In this document: piece after piece, positions 25,106 through 37,700 of the stretch | Layout: every line of letters starts with the position of its first letter | Numbering within the stretch: the first letter of the stretch is position 1 | DNA from: Pseudomonadota bacterium | GTDB lineage: Bacteria; Pseudomonadota; Gammaproteobacteria; Xanthomonadales; Xanthomonadaceae | NCBI GenBank assembly: GCA_023386795.1 | Contig: JAEWJB010000040.1 | Coordinates: 34,002 to 98,001 of the forward strand | Direction: 5' to 3' | DNA length: 64,000 bases | Program-made: the position numbers and the translations under genes | The notes under the pieces: generated by a model | The model's input: only the letters and a program-made list of their open reading frames with translations | Databases searched by the model: none | What the model was told of the DNA's origin: nothing

Positions 25106-26445
25106 AGCCCGCTCCAGCCGCGCAACGCGGCGATGGGCCGGCGCAGCAGGTAATAGCCCAGCACCACGCGCCCGCCGTAGACCTTGGCAGTGCCGTGCAG
25201 GCCCAGCCGCGCGTGCGTCGGCGCGTCCTCGATGCTGGCGAGCAGGCGGTAGGACACCACGTTGTCGTCGCTGGGCCGGGCCTGGTAACTGGTTTCCAGG
25301 ATGCGCCCGCGCAGCGGCCGCAGCGGATAGGCGCTCAGGAACAGCGTCACCTGCGCGCCACGCTCCAACGCGATGGCATCGGCCGCCGGCAGCTGGATCA
25401 GCATGGCCGGCCGGCCAGGGTCGGCCACCTGCATGATGCGTTCGCCGGTGTTGACCGGCCGGCCGATCCAGTCATTCGGATCGGAGAACACCGCCACGCC
25501 GTCGCGCGGCGCGGTCACCTCGGTGCGCTGCAGCTGTGCCTCCACCGCCGCCAGCTCGGCGCGCTGCTGCTGCGAGCGGCCGGTGAGCAGCAGCAGTTCG
25601 GACTTGCTCTGCGGGTTGTCGAACGCACTCTGGCTGGCAGCCATCAGTTCGGCATCGGCCACCGCCACCTGCCGGCGCAGCACTTCGGCGCGATTGCGCA
25701 AGGTGGTTTCATCCAGGCGCAGCAGCGGCTGGCCGGCGCGCACGCGCTGGTTCGGGCGCACCTGCAATTCGGCGACGACCCCGTCGAGCGGCGCGCTGAT
25801 GACCTCGCTGTTGCGCGAGACGATCTCCGCCGGCGCCAGCGCGGTCTGCCGCACCGGCAGCAGCAGGATCGCCAGCACGATGGCCGCTGCGATCCAGCGT
25901 TGCCTGCGGCTTGGCCACCAGCGGCGCCGGCGTGGGCCGGCCAGCGCCTGCCAGCAGTACGCCCACGTGGTGCGCACCGGTTGCAGCTGGCCGAGCAGGC
26001 CGGGGTCGGGCGCCTGCTCGAACAGGAACACGATCAGCCCGAGTCGCGCGCCATCGCGTGCATGCAGGGGTACGCACCACACATGCCCGGGCCACCATTC
26101 GGCCCAGCCTTCCTGCAGGGCTTCGGGCACGTCCAGCGTGTCGCGCGCCAACAGGATCGCGTCCTCGCCCTGCACCTGTTGGGCGAGCCAGCGCGAGGCG
26201 CTTTCCAGCCACACCAGGTACGGCGAGGCTTCCTCCGGCATCGCCAGCCCGGAGACCGCGCGCAGGCGCGGGCGCAGGCCAGTGAGATCGAATGCCAAGC
26301 CTTGGTAGTAGCGCAGCAGCGGGTGGGGGTCGTTGACGATGGAAAACGCCAGGGCGTTCAACGACTCCGCCGCCAGCGCCCGGTCGCGTAGCGCCGACAG
26401 CGCCATCAGCCATGGCGCGGAGGGCAGGGCGGCGGGGCCGTTCAT
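25102..26445 (-). CDS. HlyD-family periplasmic adaptor with cytosolic GAF-like N-terminal domain
   Basis: 447-residue inner-membrane adaptor. Residues 1-170 are soluble and predicted cytoplasmic, with an alpha/beta pattern like a degenerate GAF domain (GEDAILLARDTL...HVWCVPLHARDGARLGLIVFLF). A single helix spans residues 184-198. The periplasmic part has the lipoyl halves (SAPLDGVVAELQVRPNQRVRAGQPLLRLDE and TEVTAPRDGVAVFSDP), a hairpin (about 235-300) and a beta-barrel domain. ATGA overlaps on both sides place it inside the coupled operon. Standard HlyD proteins lack such a large cytosolic region. Confidence 0.82.
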   Translation of the reverse strand: MNGPAALPSAPWLMALSALRDRALAAESLNALAFSIVNDPHPLLRYYQGLAFDLTGLRPRLRAVSGLAMPEEASPYLVWLESASRWLAQQVQGEDAILLARDTLDVPEALQEGWAEWWPGHVWCVPLHARDGARLGLIVFLFEQAPDPGLLGQLQPVRTTWAYCWQALAGPRRRRWWPSRRQRWIAAAIVLAILLLPVRQTALAPAEIVSRNSEVISAPLDGVVAELQVRPNQRVRAGQPLLRLDETTLRNRAEVLRRQVAVADAELMAASQSAFDNPQSKSELLLLTGRSQQQRAELAAVEAQLQRTEVTAPRDGVAVFSDPNDWIGRPVNTGERIMQVADPGRPAMLIQLPAADAIALERGAQVTLFLSAYPLRPLRGRILETSYQARPSDDNVVSYRLLASIEDAPTHARLGLHGTAKVYGGRVVLGYYLLRRPIAALRGWSGL

Positions 26446-27200
26446 GGCGCCGCGTCGAGGCGGGCGATGCCGCTCATGCCGGCGATCAACTCCGGATGCT
26501 CGGCATCCAGCCGGCCTTCCAGTTCCACCGTCTGCGCCACCGCGTCCACGCGCGCGTTGACCGCGCTGATGTGGGCCGGATACGTCTTGCCGGTTTCCAG
26601 CACCTGCAGCTGGAACGGCATGCCGTCGCGCAGGCGGCGCATCTGGCTGGAGGGCACGTTCAGGCGCAGCTTGAGCGGGCCGTCACCCACCAGGTCGAAC
26701 AGCGGCGTGCCGGCGGCCACGGTCTGGTAGCCCCGCACGTAGACCTTGGCGATACGCCCGCCGAACGGCGCGCGCACGCGGCAGTAGCCGGCCTGGGTGT
26801 TGGCCAGCGTGCGCGCGCCGGCCGCCTTCTGCATTTCAGTGCGGGCGCTGGCGACCTCGATGTCACCGACCGCATCGAGCTTGCGCATGCTCTGCTTGGC
26901 GGCGTAGTTCTGCCTGGCCATGGCCAGTTCGGCCTCGGCGACCTGCGCGCGGGCGGTGGCTTCGCTGCATTCCAGCGCCACCAGCGTGTCGCCCTTGGCC
27001 ACCTTCTGCCCGAGGCCGGTTTTCAGCGGCCCGAGCGTGCCGTTCATCTGTACCGACAAGGTGGTCTCGTTCTGCGCGCTGAGCAGCACGCGGATCGCGT
27101 TGGGGTCGCTGTAGGGATCCTGCGCCTTGCGCGTCTGCGCGATGGCGGGAAGGGCGAGGGCGGCGAGCAGCAGGGTCATGGCGCACGTGCGAAGGCTCAT
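26442..27200 (-). CDS. Periplasmic adaptor (membrane-fusion) protein, small
   Basis: 252-residue exported adaptor with a Sec signal ending at LPAIAQ. It has the first lipoyl half (GPLKTGLGQKVAKGDTLVALEC), a short hairpin (residues about 85-130) and the second half (YCRVRAPFGGRIAKVYVRGYQTVAAGTPLF), then a beta-barrel domain ending near GMSGIARLDAAP. It is shorter than RND adaptors and lacks a clear membrane-proximal domain. It starts within the TolC stop (ATGA). It probably bridges the TolC-like channel and the two inner-membrane HlyD-type proteins. Confidence 0.82.
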   Translation of the reverse strand: MSLRTCAMTLLLAALALPAIAQTRKAQDPYSDPNAIRVLLSAQNETTLSVQMNGTLGPLKTGLGQKVAKGDTLVALECSEATARAQVAEAELAMARQNYAAKQSMRKLDAVGDIEVASARTEMQKAAGARTLANTQAGYCRVRAPFGGRIAKVYVRGYQTVAAGTPLFDLVGDGPLKLRLNVPSSQMRRLRDGMPFQLQVLETGKTYPAHISAVNARVDAVAQTVELEGRLDAEHPELIAGMSGIARLDAAP

Positions 27201-28729
27201 TCGCGCGCCCCCGGCGCCGGGGCGGCCAGGCCGGCCTGTTCGTTGTTGCGCATCGTGCGTTCGATCTCCGTGGCCAGGGTCTTGATGTCGTGGGACTGGA
27301 TCTCGTCGGGGAACACGTCCAGCCCAACCGAGTTGTAGAGCCGGCCCCAGGCGGCCTGCGCGCTGGAATACGCTGCCTCGCGCTGGTAGCGCGAAAGCAG
27401 GTAGCGGCTCTCGGCACGGATCACCTCCAGCTCCGAGCCCAGTGCGGTGCCGCGCGCGGCCTGCGCGTAATCGAGCAGGCTCTTGTCCACGCGCAGGCTT
27501 TCATCGGCGAAATGCACTTCCTGTTCGGCCAGGTCGTAGCGCATGGCGCCCACGCGCACCTGCGTGAGGACCGCCATCGACAGCGCGATGCGCCGGTAGT
27601 CGTCGGTATTGGCCTGGGATTCCTGGGCACGGTTCAGCGAGGGCAGCTGCAGCAGGCGCAGCAGGTTGATGGACACCTGCAGGCCGGTATCGCTCCAGTG
27701 GTTGTTGTAGAGGTACTTGTTGGAGTCGTACTGGTAGCCGGCGCTGACCGAGATGTTCGGCCACAGTTGCGCCTTGGCGATGCGGATGTCGTTGAGGTCC
27801 ACGCGCTTGCGGTACCACTCCTCCATGATTTCCGGACGCTGGCGCAGCGCCACCTGTTCCAGCTGGTCCACCGGCGCGAGCTGGGCTGGCAGGGCCGGTT
27901 CGGGCATATCGGCCAGTTCCATGCGCGAACCCGGCGGCAGCGACATCAGCGCGGCCAGTTCGGCCTGGGCGAACTCCAGGTCCTGCCGGCGCACCGTGAG
28001 CATGTACACCGCATCGAGCAGCGAGCGCTGGTAGGCGAGGATTTCCTGCCGCCCGGTGACGCCATCCCGCTCGGCCTTGCGCGCCGAGTCCAGCGCCTGC
28101 TGGGTGCGCGCGAGCAGGCGATCCACCTCGGGCATCAACCGCTGCGCGGCGAGGGCGCGCCAGTACGCATTGCGCACGTCCTGCAGCACGTTCTGCGCGA
28201 CTTTGCGGCGGCGCTCCTCGGCCATCATCACCTGGTCGATCTTCTGCTGGTTGCGGTAGTACGCCACGCCGAAATCGAGCAGGCTCCAGCTCAGCCCCAG
28301 GCTGTCCAGGTTGCGATAGCGCTCCTCGGAGGTGGACGGGCGCAGGCTTTCCTGGCGGTCCTCGATGCCGATGGACGTGCCGCCGGAATCGTTGCTGCGC
28401 CCGGTCCAGCCGGCCGAGGCGACCAACCGCGGCAGCATCTCGTGGCTGGAGACGTCGCGCAGGTCGGAAGCCAGCGCGCTTTCCATCAGCTTGAGCCGGT
28501 AGTCGAGGTTGTACTTGAGCGCCCGCGCGGCGGCTTCGTAGAAGGTGATGGGCGCGGCCACCGGCTCCTGGTCGGCATACATGCGCTGCTGGTCCTGTAC
28601 CACGCGGTCGCGCAGCTCCTGCTCGCTGTACGGCCGGGGCTTCTGGCTGGCGCAACCGGCCACGCACATCGCCGCGAGGCAGGCGAGGCCAAGCGCGCTG
28701 GGCTGGATCACTGCGGAACGTTTTTCCAT
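27197..28729 (-). CDS. TolC-family outer-membrane channel lipoprotein
   Basis: 510-residue outer-membrane factor with lipobox VAGC (Cys26) after MEKRSAVIQPSALGLACLAAMC. OEP-type helices and strands are visible (ITFYEAAARALKYNLDYRLKLMESALA, RPEIMEEWYRKRVDLNDIRIAKAQLWPNISVSAGYQYDSN). The start lies 12 bases after the stop of the giant surface-protein gene, so they are almost certainly co-transcribed. It is the likely exit channel for that protein. Confidence 0.9.
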   Translation of the reverse strand: MEKRSAVIQPSALGLACLAAMCVAGCASQKPRPYSEQELRDRVVQDQQRMYADQEPVAAPITFYEAAARALKYNLDYRLKLMESALASDLRDVSSHEMLPRLVASAGWTGRSNDSGGTSIGIEDRQESLRPSTSEERYRNLDSLGLSWSLLDFGVAYYRNQQKIDQVMMAEERRRKVAQNVLQDVRNAYWRALAAQRLMPEVDRLLARTQQALDSARKAERDGVTGRQEILAYQRSLLDAVYMLTVRRQDLEFAQAELAALMSLPPGSRMELADMPEPALPAQLAPVDQLEQVALRQRPEIMEEWYRKRVDLNDIRIAKAQLWPNISVSAGYQYDSNKYLYNNHWSDTGLQVSINLLRLLQLPSLNRAQESQANTDDYRRIALSMAVLTQVRVGAMRYDLAEQEVHFADESLRVDKSLLDYAQAARGTALGSELEVIRAESRYLLSRYQREAAYSSAQAAWGRLYNSVGLDVFPDEIQSHDIKTLATEIERTMRNNEQAGLAAPAPGARE

Positions 28730-28741
28730 GGAGGCGTGGTC

Positions 28742-31700
28742 TCAGGGCGTGGGCGTGGGCAGGCGGCGTTCGTCGGCGGCACCGCGCAGCTGGCGCGAGA
28801 AGCCGCGCGCGGCGGGCTCGGAGGGGCGGGGAGCGAAATCACCATGCAGCAGCCCATGCGGGGTCAGCGCCTGCAGCCCGGGAGTGGGCAGCAGGCCATC
28901 GGCCGACAGGCTGGCGCGGCCTTCGCGCTCGTTGAAACGTGCAAGCTCGATCGCGCTGGCCATGCGGCTTTCGGCCACCGCGCGGGCGACGAACTGGCCG
29001 CTCACGCCCCCAAGGCCGGCGGCCGTGCTGGTGCTGGATCGGTAGCGCTCGGGATCGATGCGCCAGCCGGCGGCGGGGTCGAGATTGCCGGCCAGCGAGC
29101 GTTCCAGCGCCAGCCGCTCCACCGTGGGGCCGACGAATATCGCCGGTTGCACGTCGGGCAGGTTGCCGGGAGAAGGACGCGCCTCGTCGTAGCGCGAGAA
29201 GTACTGCGGATTGCCGCCCGGCGGGATGTAGGGCGCGGCAATGTCCAACTGGATGGTCAGCACCGCCTGGCTGGTGGCACCGGCCAGATCGGCAATGGTG
29301 TAGGTGAAGGCGTCGCTGAGCACGCGGCCCAACCCGGCGGCGGCCAGCACCTCGGGGTTGCCCATGTCGATGTCGTAGCGGTAGCTGCCATCGGCCTGCA
29401 GCACCAGCGTGCCGTAGCGGCCCGCCAGCGCCTGCCCGGCGGCGACGTCGCCGTCCTGCGTGCCGGGGCGCACGGCGATCACGCGGAGCGCATCGCCGCC
29501 GTCCACGTCGCTGTCGTTGGGGAGCACGTTGCCGGTGGCCTGCGGTGCGGGCACCTGGTCGATGGCCACGTTCTGGTCATCGCGCGCCACCGGGGCATCG
29601 TTGGCGCCCTGCAAGGTGAGGGTAAGCGTAGCGCTGCGCACCAGCCCGCCGGCATCGCGCACCTGATACGTGAAGCGTTCGACCAGCTGCTGGTCCGGCG
29701 TGCGCAATGCCTCCACCAGCGGGTTGCCGTTGTCGACCACGTAGCGGTAGCGGCCGTCGGCATCGATCACCAACTGGCCATACAGGCCCGCCAGCATGCC
29801 GCCTACCGAGGCGCCGCCGCCAGCGCCCTGGTAGCCGACGACCGCCAGCTGCTCGCCGTACTGCGCGCCGTCGGGGTCGCTGTCGTTGTCGAGCACATTG
29901 CCGGTGGGATTCACGCCCGGCGTGGTGTTCGCAACGCCACCGGCCTCCACGGCGATGGCGGCATCGTCCAGCGGCACCGGGGCGTCGTTGGCGCCGCGGA
30001 TCAGCACGGTGATGGTCGCCTGGTCGGTGGCGCCGTCGGTATCGGCGTGGGTATAGGTGAAGCGGTCCACCAAGGTGTCGTCCGGGCCGCGCAGCGCCTG
30101 TACCTCGGCCATGTCGTTGTCCAGGCGGTAATGCGTGCCGCCGTCGGCGTTGACGGTCAGCCAGCCGTACTGCCCGCGCAATTCCACGCCCACGCTGCCC
30201 GCGCTGCCCGCTTCATTCTCCGCGCCGGTGCGCACTGCGATGACGGTGGCGGTCTCGCCGTACTGCGGGCCATCGACATCCACGTCGTTGTCGAACACGT
30301 TGGCCGACGGATCCACGCCCAGCGTGGCATTGCCGTCGCCGCCGGCCTCCACCGCCACCAGGCTGTCGTCGGCATCCTTGGGGGCGTCGTTGCGGCCTTC
30401 CAGCGTGATCACCAGCGTGGCCGATCGCACCAGCCCCGCGGCATCGCGCATCTGGTAGACGAAGCTTTCGCTGAGCTGGTCGCCGGGCCCCCGCAGGGCC
30501 TGCACCGCGGCGTTGAGGTTGTCGACGGTGTAGCGGAACGTGCCGTCGGCGTTGATGACCAGCTGGCCATAGCGCCCGGCCAGCACGTTGCCCGCGAGGG
30601 TCGCGCCCTGGTCACCGCGGTAGGACACCACGAACAGCTGCTCGCCATACTGCGGGCCGTCCACATCGGTGTCGTTGTCGAGCACGTTGCCGGTGGGGTC
30701 CACGCCGGGCGTGCCGTTGTCCACGCCGCCGGCCTCCACCGCGGTGGCCGCGTCGTCGCGCGGCACGGGGGCGTCGTTGGCGCCGTGGATGACCACGGTC
30801 AGCGTGGCCTCGTCGCTGGCGCCGGCGGTATCGGTGTGGGTGTAGGTGAAGAATTCCTCAAGCGTGTCGTTCGGCCCGCGCAGCGCCTGCACGGCGGCCA
30901 TTTCGTTGTCCAGCCGGTAGCGGGCGCTGCCGTCGGCGTTGAGGGTCAGCCAGCCGTACAGGCCGCGCAGTTCCACGCCCACGGTGCCGGCGGTACCGCT
31001 GCCGGCCTCGGCGCCGGTGCGCACGGCGGTCACCCGCGCGGTTTCTCCATACCCCACGCCGTCCACGTCGCTGTCGTTGAGCAGCACGTTGCCGGTGGGA
31101 TTCACGCCGGGCGAGTGATTCTCGTCGCCGCCGGCCTCGAAGGCGTCGGCGAAATCGTCGCTGGCCACCGGGGTGTCGTTCTGGCCATGGACCACCACCA
31201 GGATCACCGCGCTGGCGCTGGCGCCGTGCGGATCGGTGACGGTGTAGGTGAAGCCATCGAACAGGCGGTCGCCATTGGTGCGCAGCGCTTCCACGAGCGG
31301 GTTGTCGTTGTCGACGAAATACTGGTAGGTGCCATCGGCGTTGAGCAGCAGCTCGCCATACAGGCCCTGCAAGCGCTGGCCGACGGTGCCTTCGACGGTG
31401 CCGTTGCCGAACGCGGTGACGACCAGCGCGGCGGCGCCATCGTCCACGTCATCGAGATGCGCCAGCAGGCTGCCGGCCGGGTCCAGGCCCGGTGTGCCGT
31501 TGTCCACGCCACCGGCCTCGACGGCCACCTCGTCGAAGCTGCTGGCGGTCGGCGCGTCGTTGGCGCCCAGGATGGTGATGGTCAGGGTCGCGGCGTCCTG
31601 CGCGCCGGCCAGGTCGTGGAGGCGATAGGTGAACTGTTCGCTCACCACCTGGCCCGGCAGCAGCGCCTGCACGTTGGCGTCGCCATCGCGCAGCACGTAG

Positions 31701-34700
31701 GTGTAGGTGCCGTCGGGGTTGACCGTGAGGTCGCCATAGAGGCCACTGACCACCACGGCCCCCGACACAGCGGTGAATGCGCCGCCCGCCGCTTCGTTGC
31801 CGGTACGGATGCCGTCCAGCGTGCGGGTGTCGTTGGCATCGACGTCGCGGTCATTGGCCAGCAGGTTGCCGGTGGGGGCCACGCCAGGGGCGTCGTTGTT
31901 GACGCCGCCTTTCTCCAGGGCGAAGCCGACGTCATCCATCGCCACCGGGTTGTCGTTCGCGCCCCGGATCGTGATCGTCAACGTGCTGTTGCCGGTGGCG
32001 CCCGCCAGATCGGATGCCTGGTAGGTGAATACCTCCACCAGCGTATCGGCACTGGTGCGCAATGCCTGCACGGTGGCATTGCTGTTGTCGACCACGTAGG
32101 CATAGGAGCCATCGGCATTGACGGTCAGCGTGCCGTAGCGCCCGGCCAGCGACTGCCCGGCCAGTACCTGCGTGCCGCCGAACTGCACCGCGCGCACCAC
32201 CAGCGAATCGCCGGCATCCACGTCGCTGTCGTTGGCCAGCACGTTGCCCGTGGGATCGGTGCCGGCCGTCCCGTTGGCCACGCCCCCGGCTTCCACCGCG
32301 GTGGCCACGTCGGCCACCAGTACCGGCGCGTCGTTCTGGCCGTGGATCGTCACGGTCAGCGTGGCAGTGCTGCGCGCGCCGACCCGGTCGGCGATCTCGT
32401 AGGTGAAGGTTTCGTTCAGGGTATCGGCAAAGGTGCGCAGTGCCTGCACGGCGGCCAGCGTGTTGTCCACGCGGTACACGTACTGGCCGTCGGCACCGAG
32501 CACCAGGCTGCCGTAGGTGCCCGCCAACGCGCTGCCGACGGTGCCGGCCGCGCCGCCGCTGTTGCTGAAGGCGACCACGGTGCGGATGTCGTTGGCGTCC
32601 ACGTCGGTGTCGTTGGCCAGCACGTTGCCGGTCGGGTCCACGCCGGCGGTGGTGTTGTTGATGCCGCCGGCCTCGGTGGCGTCGGCGTTGTCCGCCTGGG
32701 CGACCGGGTTGTCGTTCTGCCCGACGATGATGATGCGGATGGTGGCCGAGTCGAATCGGTTGGTGGTGTCGCCGATGGTGAAGGTGAACACGTCCTGCAC
32801 GTTGCTGGCGGAGGTGCGCAGCGCTTCCACGCGCGGGTCGTCGTTGTCCACCTCGTAGAGGTAATCGCCGTTGTCCTGGATCGTGAGCCAGCCATACTCG
32901 CCGCGCAGGCGCGTACCTACCGTGCCCTGCGTGCCGCCCGCCGGGTCCAGGCCGGTGCGGATGTCCACCACGAAGATCGGGTCGCCGTCCGGATCGGAGC
33001 TGTTGAGCAGCGCATCGCCGGTCGGATTCTCGCCGGGCGTGCCGTTGGCGACGCCGCCGGCTTCCTGCGCCACGTCGATGACGTCCTGCGCCACCGGCGG
33101 GTCGTCGGCCCCATGCACGGTGATGGTGATGTTGGCGCGGTCGGTGAGGCCGGTGGTGTCGGTGATCTCGTAGGTGAACACGTCCTGCAGCGTCTGGCCG
33201 GCCGAGAGCGCGCGCACGTCCGGGTTGTCGCTGTTGACGTTGTAGCGCGCCGAGCCGTCGGCGCTGATGTACAGCGTGCCGTATAGGCCCACGATGGTGG
33301 TCTCCACCCCGCTGGCCTGGTCGACGGCCACCAGCGTGCCGGTGACGTCGCCACCGAGGCCGGCGCCGATCACGCGCAGCAGGCTGTTGGGCTGGTCGCC
33401 GCCATCGACATCGTAGTCGTGGCCGTCGTCGAGGGGATTGCCCGGGCGCGAGACCTGCAGGATCACGTTGCCGCTCGGATTGCTTTCCTGCGTGTCGTCG
33501 TCGGTGGAGCCGGCCTGGGCCTGCGCCACGTCGTCGCTGGCCACCGGATTGTCGTTGGCGCCGGCGACGTGGATGTCCAGCTGGGCCAGGTCGAGCAGCC
33601 CGTCGGTGTCGCGTACCGCATAGGTGAAGTGCTCGACCAGCTCCTGCCCGGCCATCAGCGCCTGCACCACGGCGTCGTTGTCGTTGACCACGTAGCGATA
33701 GCTGCCATCGGCCCCGAGCGTCAGCGTGCCGTACAGGCCGGTGATGACCGTGCCGTTGGCCGAGGTGGTGCCGGCCGCGATCGCGGTGAACGCACCGCTG
33801 CCGGTTTCCACGCCAAGCCGCACGTAGGCGGCGGCCTTGGTCTCGCCGTTGAACACGCTGTCCACGTCGGTGTCGTTGTCGAGCACGTTGCCGGTGGCGT
33901 CGCTGCCGCCGGTGCCGTTGGCGACGCCGCCTTTCTCTACCGCGTCGCCGCGGTCGTCCACGCCCACCGGCGCGTCGTTGGCGCCATGGATGATGAGCGT
34001 GAGCACCGCCGAGGTGCCCAGCCCGCCGGTGTCCACCGCGTCGTAGAAGAACGTCTCGAACAGGCGCTGGCTGCTGGTGCGCAGCGCTTCCACGTCCGGG
34101 TTGGTGTTGTCCACTTCGTACTCGAACGCGCCGTCGGCATAGAAATAGAGCGTGCCGTACTGGCCGACCAGCGCGGTGCGGGCGTTGTTGGGCAGCGGGC
34201 TGGCGGCGTTGCCGGTGTTCTGCGAACGCAGCGCGGTCACGCTCAGGCTGTCGCCGTTGGTGGCGATGTCCACGTCGATGTCATTGGCGAGCATGTCGCC
34301 GGCCGGATCCACGCCCGGCGTGCTGTTGCTGTCGCCGCCGGCTTCGACGGCGATGAACTCGTCGTCCACGCCGATGGGCGCGTCATTCACCGGTTCCAGC
34401 ACGATCGCCACGGTATCCACATCGGTGAGCGCGTCGGTGGATTGGCCGGGGAGGCCGTTGCCGTCGGCATCGCCGAAATTGCCCTGGTCGCTGGTGGTGA
34501 CGGTCAGGGTGTCGTTGCCGTTGTAGTCCTGGTTGCCGAGATACTGCAGCAGGGCCAAGGCGGCGTTGAGGTCGGCGATGCTGCCGGTCAGGCGCAGGCT
34601 TGCGGTGCCGCTGCCGGTAACGGTGACGCCGGCAGGCACGCCGGAGAGGGAGAGCGTGCCGTGCGCCACGGTGAGCAGCACGTCGAGGCTGCCACCGCCG

Positions 34701-37700
34701 GCGTCGATATCGCTGACGCTGATGCCGGCGATCGGCAGGAGGACATCCTCCTGGCCGTTCTGCACGCCGGGCACCTGGTTCACCGGTGCGACGTTCTGGT
34801 GCACGTAGCCGGCATCCGCTTGGGCGGTGGCGCCCTCGCCAAGCGACACGCCGATCTGCCCGAGCACGCCCCCGTCGCTGTCGATGCGGATGCGCAACTC
34901 GCCGAGCGGCTGCGGGTAGTTCAATGGCCCGGTCGGCACGTCGATGCGGAACACGCCCGAAGGCAGCGCGCCGAACTGGAAGTGGCCGTTGGCGTCGGTG
35001 ACGGTGCTGAAGCTCTGGTTGTCGGCGGTGGTGGCGAGGTCGTTGTCCACGCCCCCCCAGACCAGTGTCACGGTCTGCCCGGCCAGGCCGGTGCCGTCGG
35101 GCACGGTGCTCGCGGTGGCCGACTGGGTGTCGTCCCACAAGGTGCCGCTGATCACCCCCAGGCCGGCGCCTTCCTGCAGGACATAGGTATTGGGCACGCC
35201 GCCGACGCCGGTGCGCTCGCCTTGCGCGGTGCCGGCGGTGCCGACCGCCGAGCCGCCCCAGTTGGTGAAATCGTCCGGCAGGCTGGTCCAGGTCAGCGTG
35301 GCGTTGCTGTCGGGTATCGCGCTCTGGTTGGGCACGGTGACGTCGTAGCGCACCGACACCCGCGTGCCCGGATCGAGTTGCGCGAAACGCACGGTCACGC
35401 CGTTGCTGGTATCGACGGTGACCCCGGCGGGCAGGTTGCCGGGTGCGTAGGCGACCCCGTCCAGGGTCAGGCCGGTGAACGTGTAGTTGCTGCCGCCGGG
35501 GAACGCATCGGTCAGCACCACGTCGAAGGCCGATTCGCCGCCGTTTTGCTGGAAGCCGATGTCGATGGAGGCACGCCCGGTCGTGGCGGTGAGCGCCGGG
35601 TTGAACGCGTAGACGCGCTTGTCCAGGCCGGAGAACGAAGGCTCGACCACCCGCTGGTACACCGTCTGGCTGGTGCTCAACAGCGCCCCGGCGGCCGATT
35701 CGGTGGCGGTCACGCCCAGCAGCGCGCCGGCCGCGTTGGAGGCCTGGTTGAGCACGCGGGCACTGAACTCCACGGAGAACAGTTCGTAATCGGCATCGGC
35801 CTCGGTGTTGGTCAGCGTGCCGAGGCGGAACACCAGCACGGTGTTGCCGTTGGCGTCGGTGGTCACCTGCATGCGCGAAGGGTCGAGGATGCCGCTGAGC
35901 TGCCCGCCGGAGAGGTCCACGCGCAGCGGCTGGGCCTGGTCGCTGTTCTCGTCGCCGTCGAGGTAGAGCGTGCCGCCCGTCACCAGCGCCTGGTCACTGG
36001 TGAGGCCGCCATTGGAGATCAAGCCGATCCGCACGGTGCCGTCGTTGATGAAGCCCAGGCCGTTGGGCAGGGTGATGCGCAGCTCGAATTCGCTGGTGAC
36101 ACCCTGCGCGAGCACGCCGACCGCGCGATAGCGCACCACTTCGCCGATCGCCACGTCCTCCTGGGGACCGTAGGTGGGGTTGGCCGGGACGGTATCGGGC
36201 AAGCCGCCGACGCGCGAGATGTAGACGCCGCGCAGCACCGGCACGTCCAGCGTGGTGGCGGCGCGGTAGTCGTTGAGCACGCCGCTGTTGAGCAGCCCGT
36301 CCACCCCGGTGCGCTCGCCGGCCACCGCACCATCCAGGCTGCTCCAGCTGACCGTGGCGGTATTGGGGAAGCTGGGCAGGCCGGCGGCGGTGTCGTTCAC
36401 CGTGCCGTTGACGCGGATGAGGATGCTGCCGCCGGCCGGCACATCGATCTTGACCCCGTCGGCCACGCGCAGCACGCCGTTGTCGATCACGAAGGGCGTG
36501 GCGCTGCTGGCGCTGGCGCCGCCGGAGAAGGTGACGCCCAGGATGCTGTAGCCATCCATCTGCGTGGGGAGGGGGTCGCTGAAGCCGATGTCGAAGGCGT
36601 TGTAGTCGCTGCTGACGCCGGCATTGCGGATGGTGATCTGGAAGGTCACCGGCACCGACTCGTCCACGCCCAGGGGCGGCAGCTGGTCGGTGACCTGGGT
36701 GATGATGAGCGTCGGCTCGCGCACGATCACGTTCGGCGTGCCACCGGTACGGTCCACGGTGCGGTCGAGGGCGACCGTGCCGTTGGGCGTGTCGCCGTCG
36801 GGGTCGCTGTAGGTCAGCTGGGCGGAGTTGACCAGGTTGCGCCCGTCCTGGTTGCCGAGGTTGTTGTCGGCGACCAGCCGCACGCGAATCACGAAACTGT
36901 TGTTGTTGGCCAGGTTGTCCGCACCGGTCTGCGCCCGGCTGAAGACCAGTTGCCCGTCTACGCCGTTCTCGCCGATGGTGCCGCCAACGCCATTGGCGGC
37001 GATGACTACCACGGTGCCGTTGAAGTCGGCCGACAGCGCGCCGCTGCCGCTGGCCAGGGTGATGAGCTGGTAGCCGGCGCCGTTGCCGAAGCCCATGTCC
37101 AGGCGCAGGCCGTCGGGAATCAGGTCCTGGATCCGCAGCGACTGCGTATTGCCCTCGGGCAGCGTCACCACGATGTCGTAGGTCATCGCTTCGCCGATGG
37201 CCAGCGCGTTGCCTTGCGTGTGCGCGGCGGTGGAGTCGCCGTTATCCAGCGAGCCGCCGCCGTAGTTGACCACGATGGTGGGCGCGGCGACCTGTTGCAG
37301 GGCGCGCTCGGTATCGCCTTGGGTGAAGTTGCTGCCGCCTTCCACGCTGGCGTAGCGGGCGAGGGTGGCTGCGCTCTGCAGCGTGCTGGAAGCGGCGATG
37401 CCGTCGGAGACCACCACGTCGTAGGTGACCACTACCAGGTTGGCGCCACTGGCGTCGGCGGCCGAACCGGGGCGGCCGGCGGCCAGCGCGCCGGTGCCGC
37501 CGTTGTCGATGAACTCGATGCGGTTGCCGCTGACGGTGAAATCCACGCCGAAGACCAGCTGCGAGCCATCGCCGCGGTAGATGAGCAGGTTCGCGTTCGC
37601 CAGGCTGCCGCCGACGAACTCCACGCCCGCCGGCAGGGTGATATCGGTGGTGACGTCATAGGCACTGCCGCCGCCGATGTTCTCCAGCGCGGTGGCCAGG

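Noticed and set aside
27290..33286. 1998-codon open frame on the plus strand across the TolC gene and the giant gene
   Set aside because: It is antisense to the TolC and VCBS coding frames. Its protein is His/Val/Gly/Ala-rich and without domains, as expected for the reverse frame of GC-rich repetitive coding DNA. A neighbouring 1731-codon frame (33419-38614) has the same origin.
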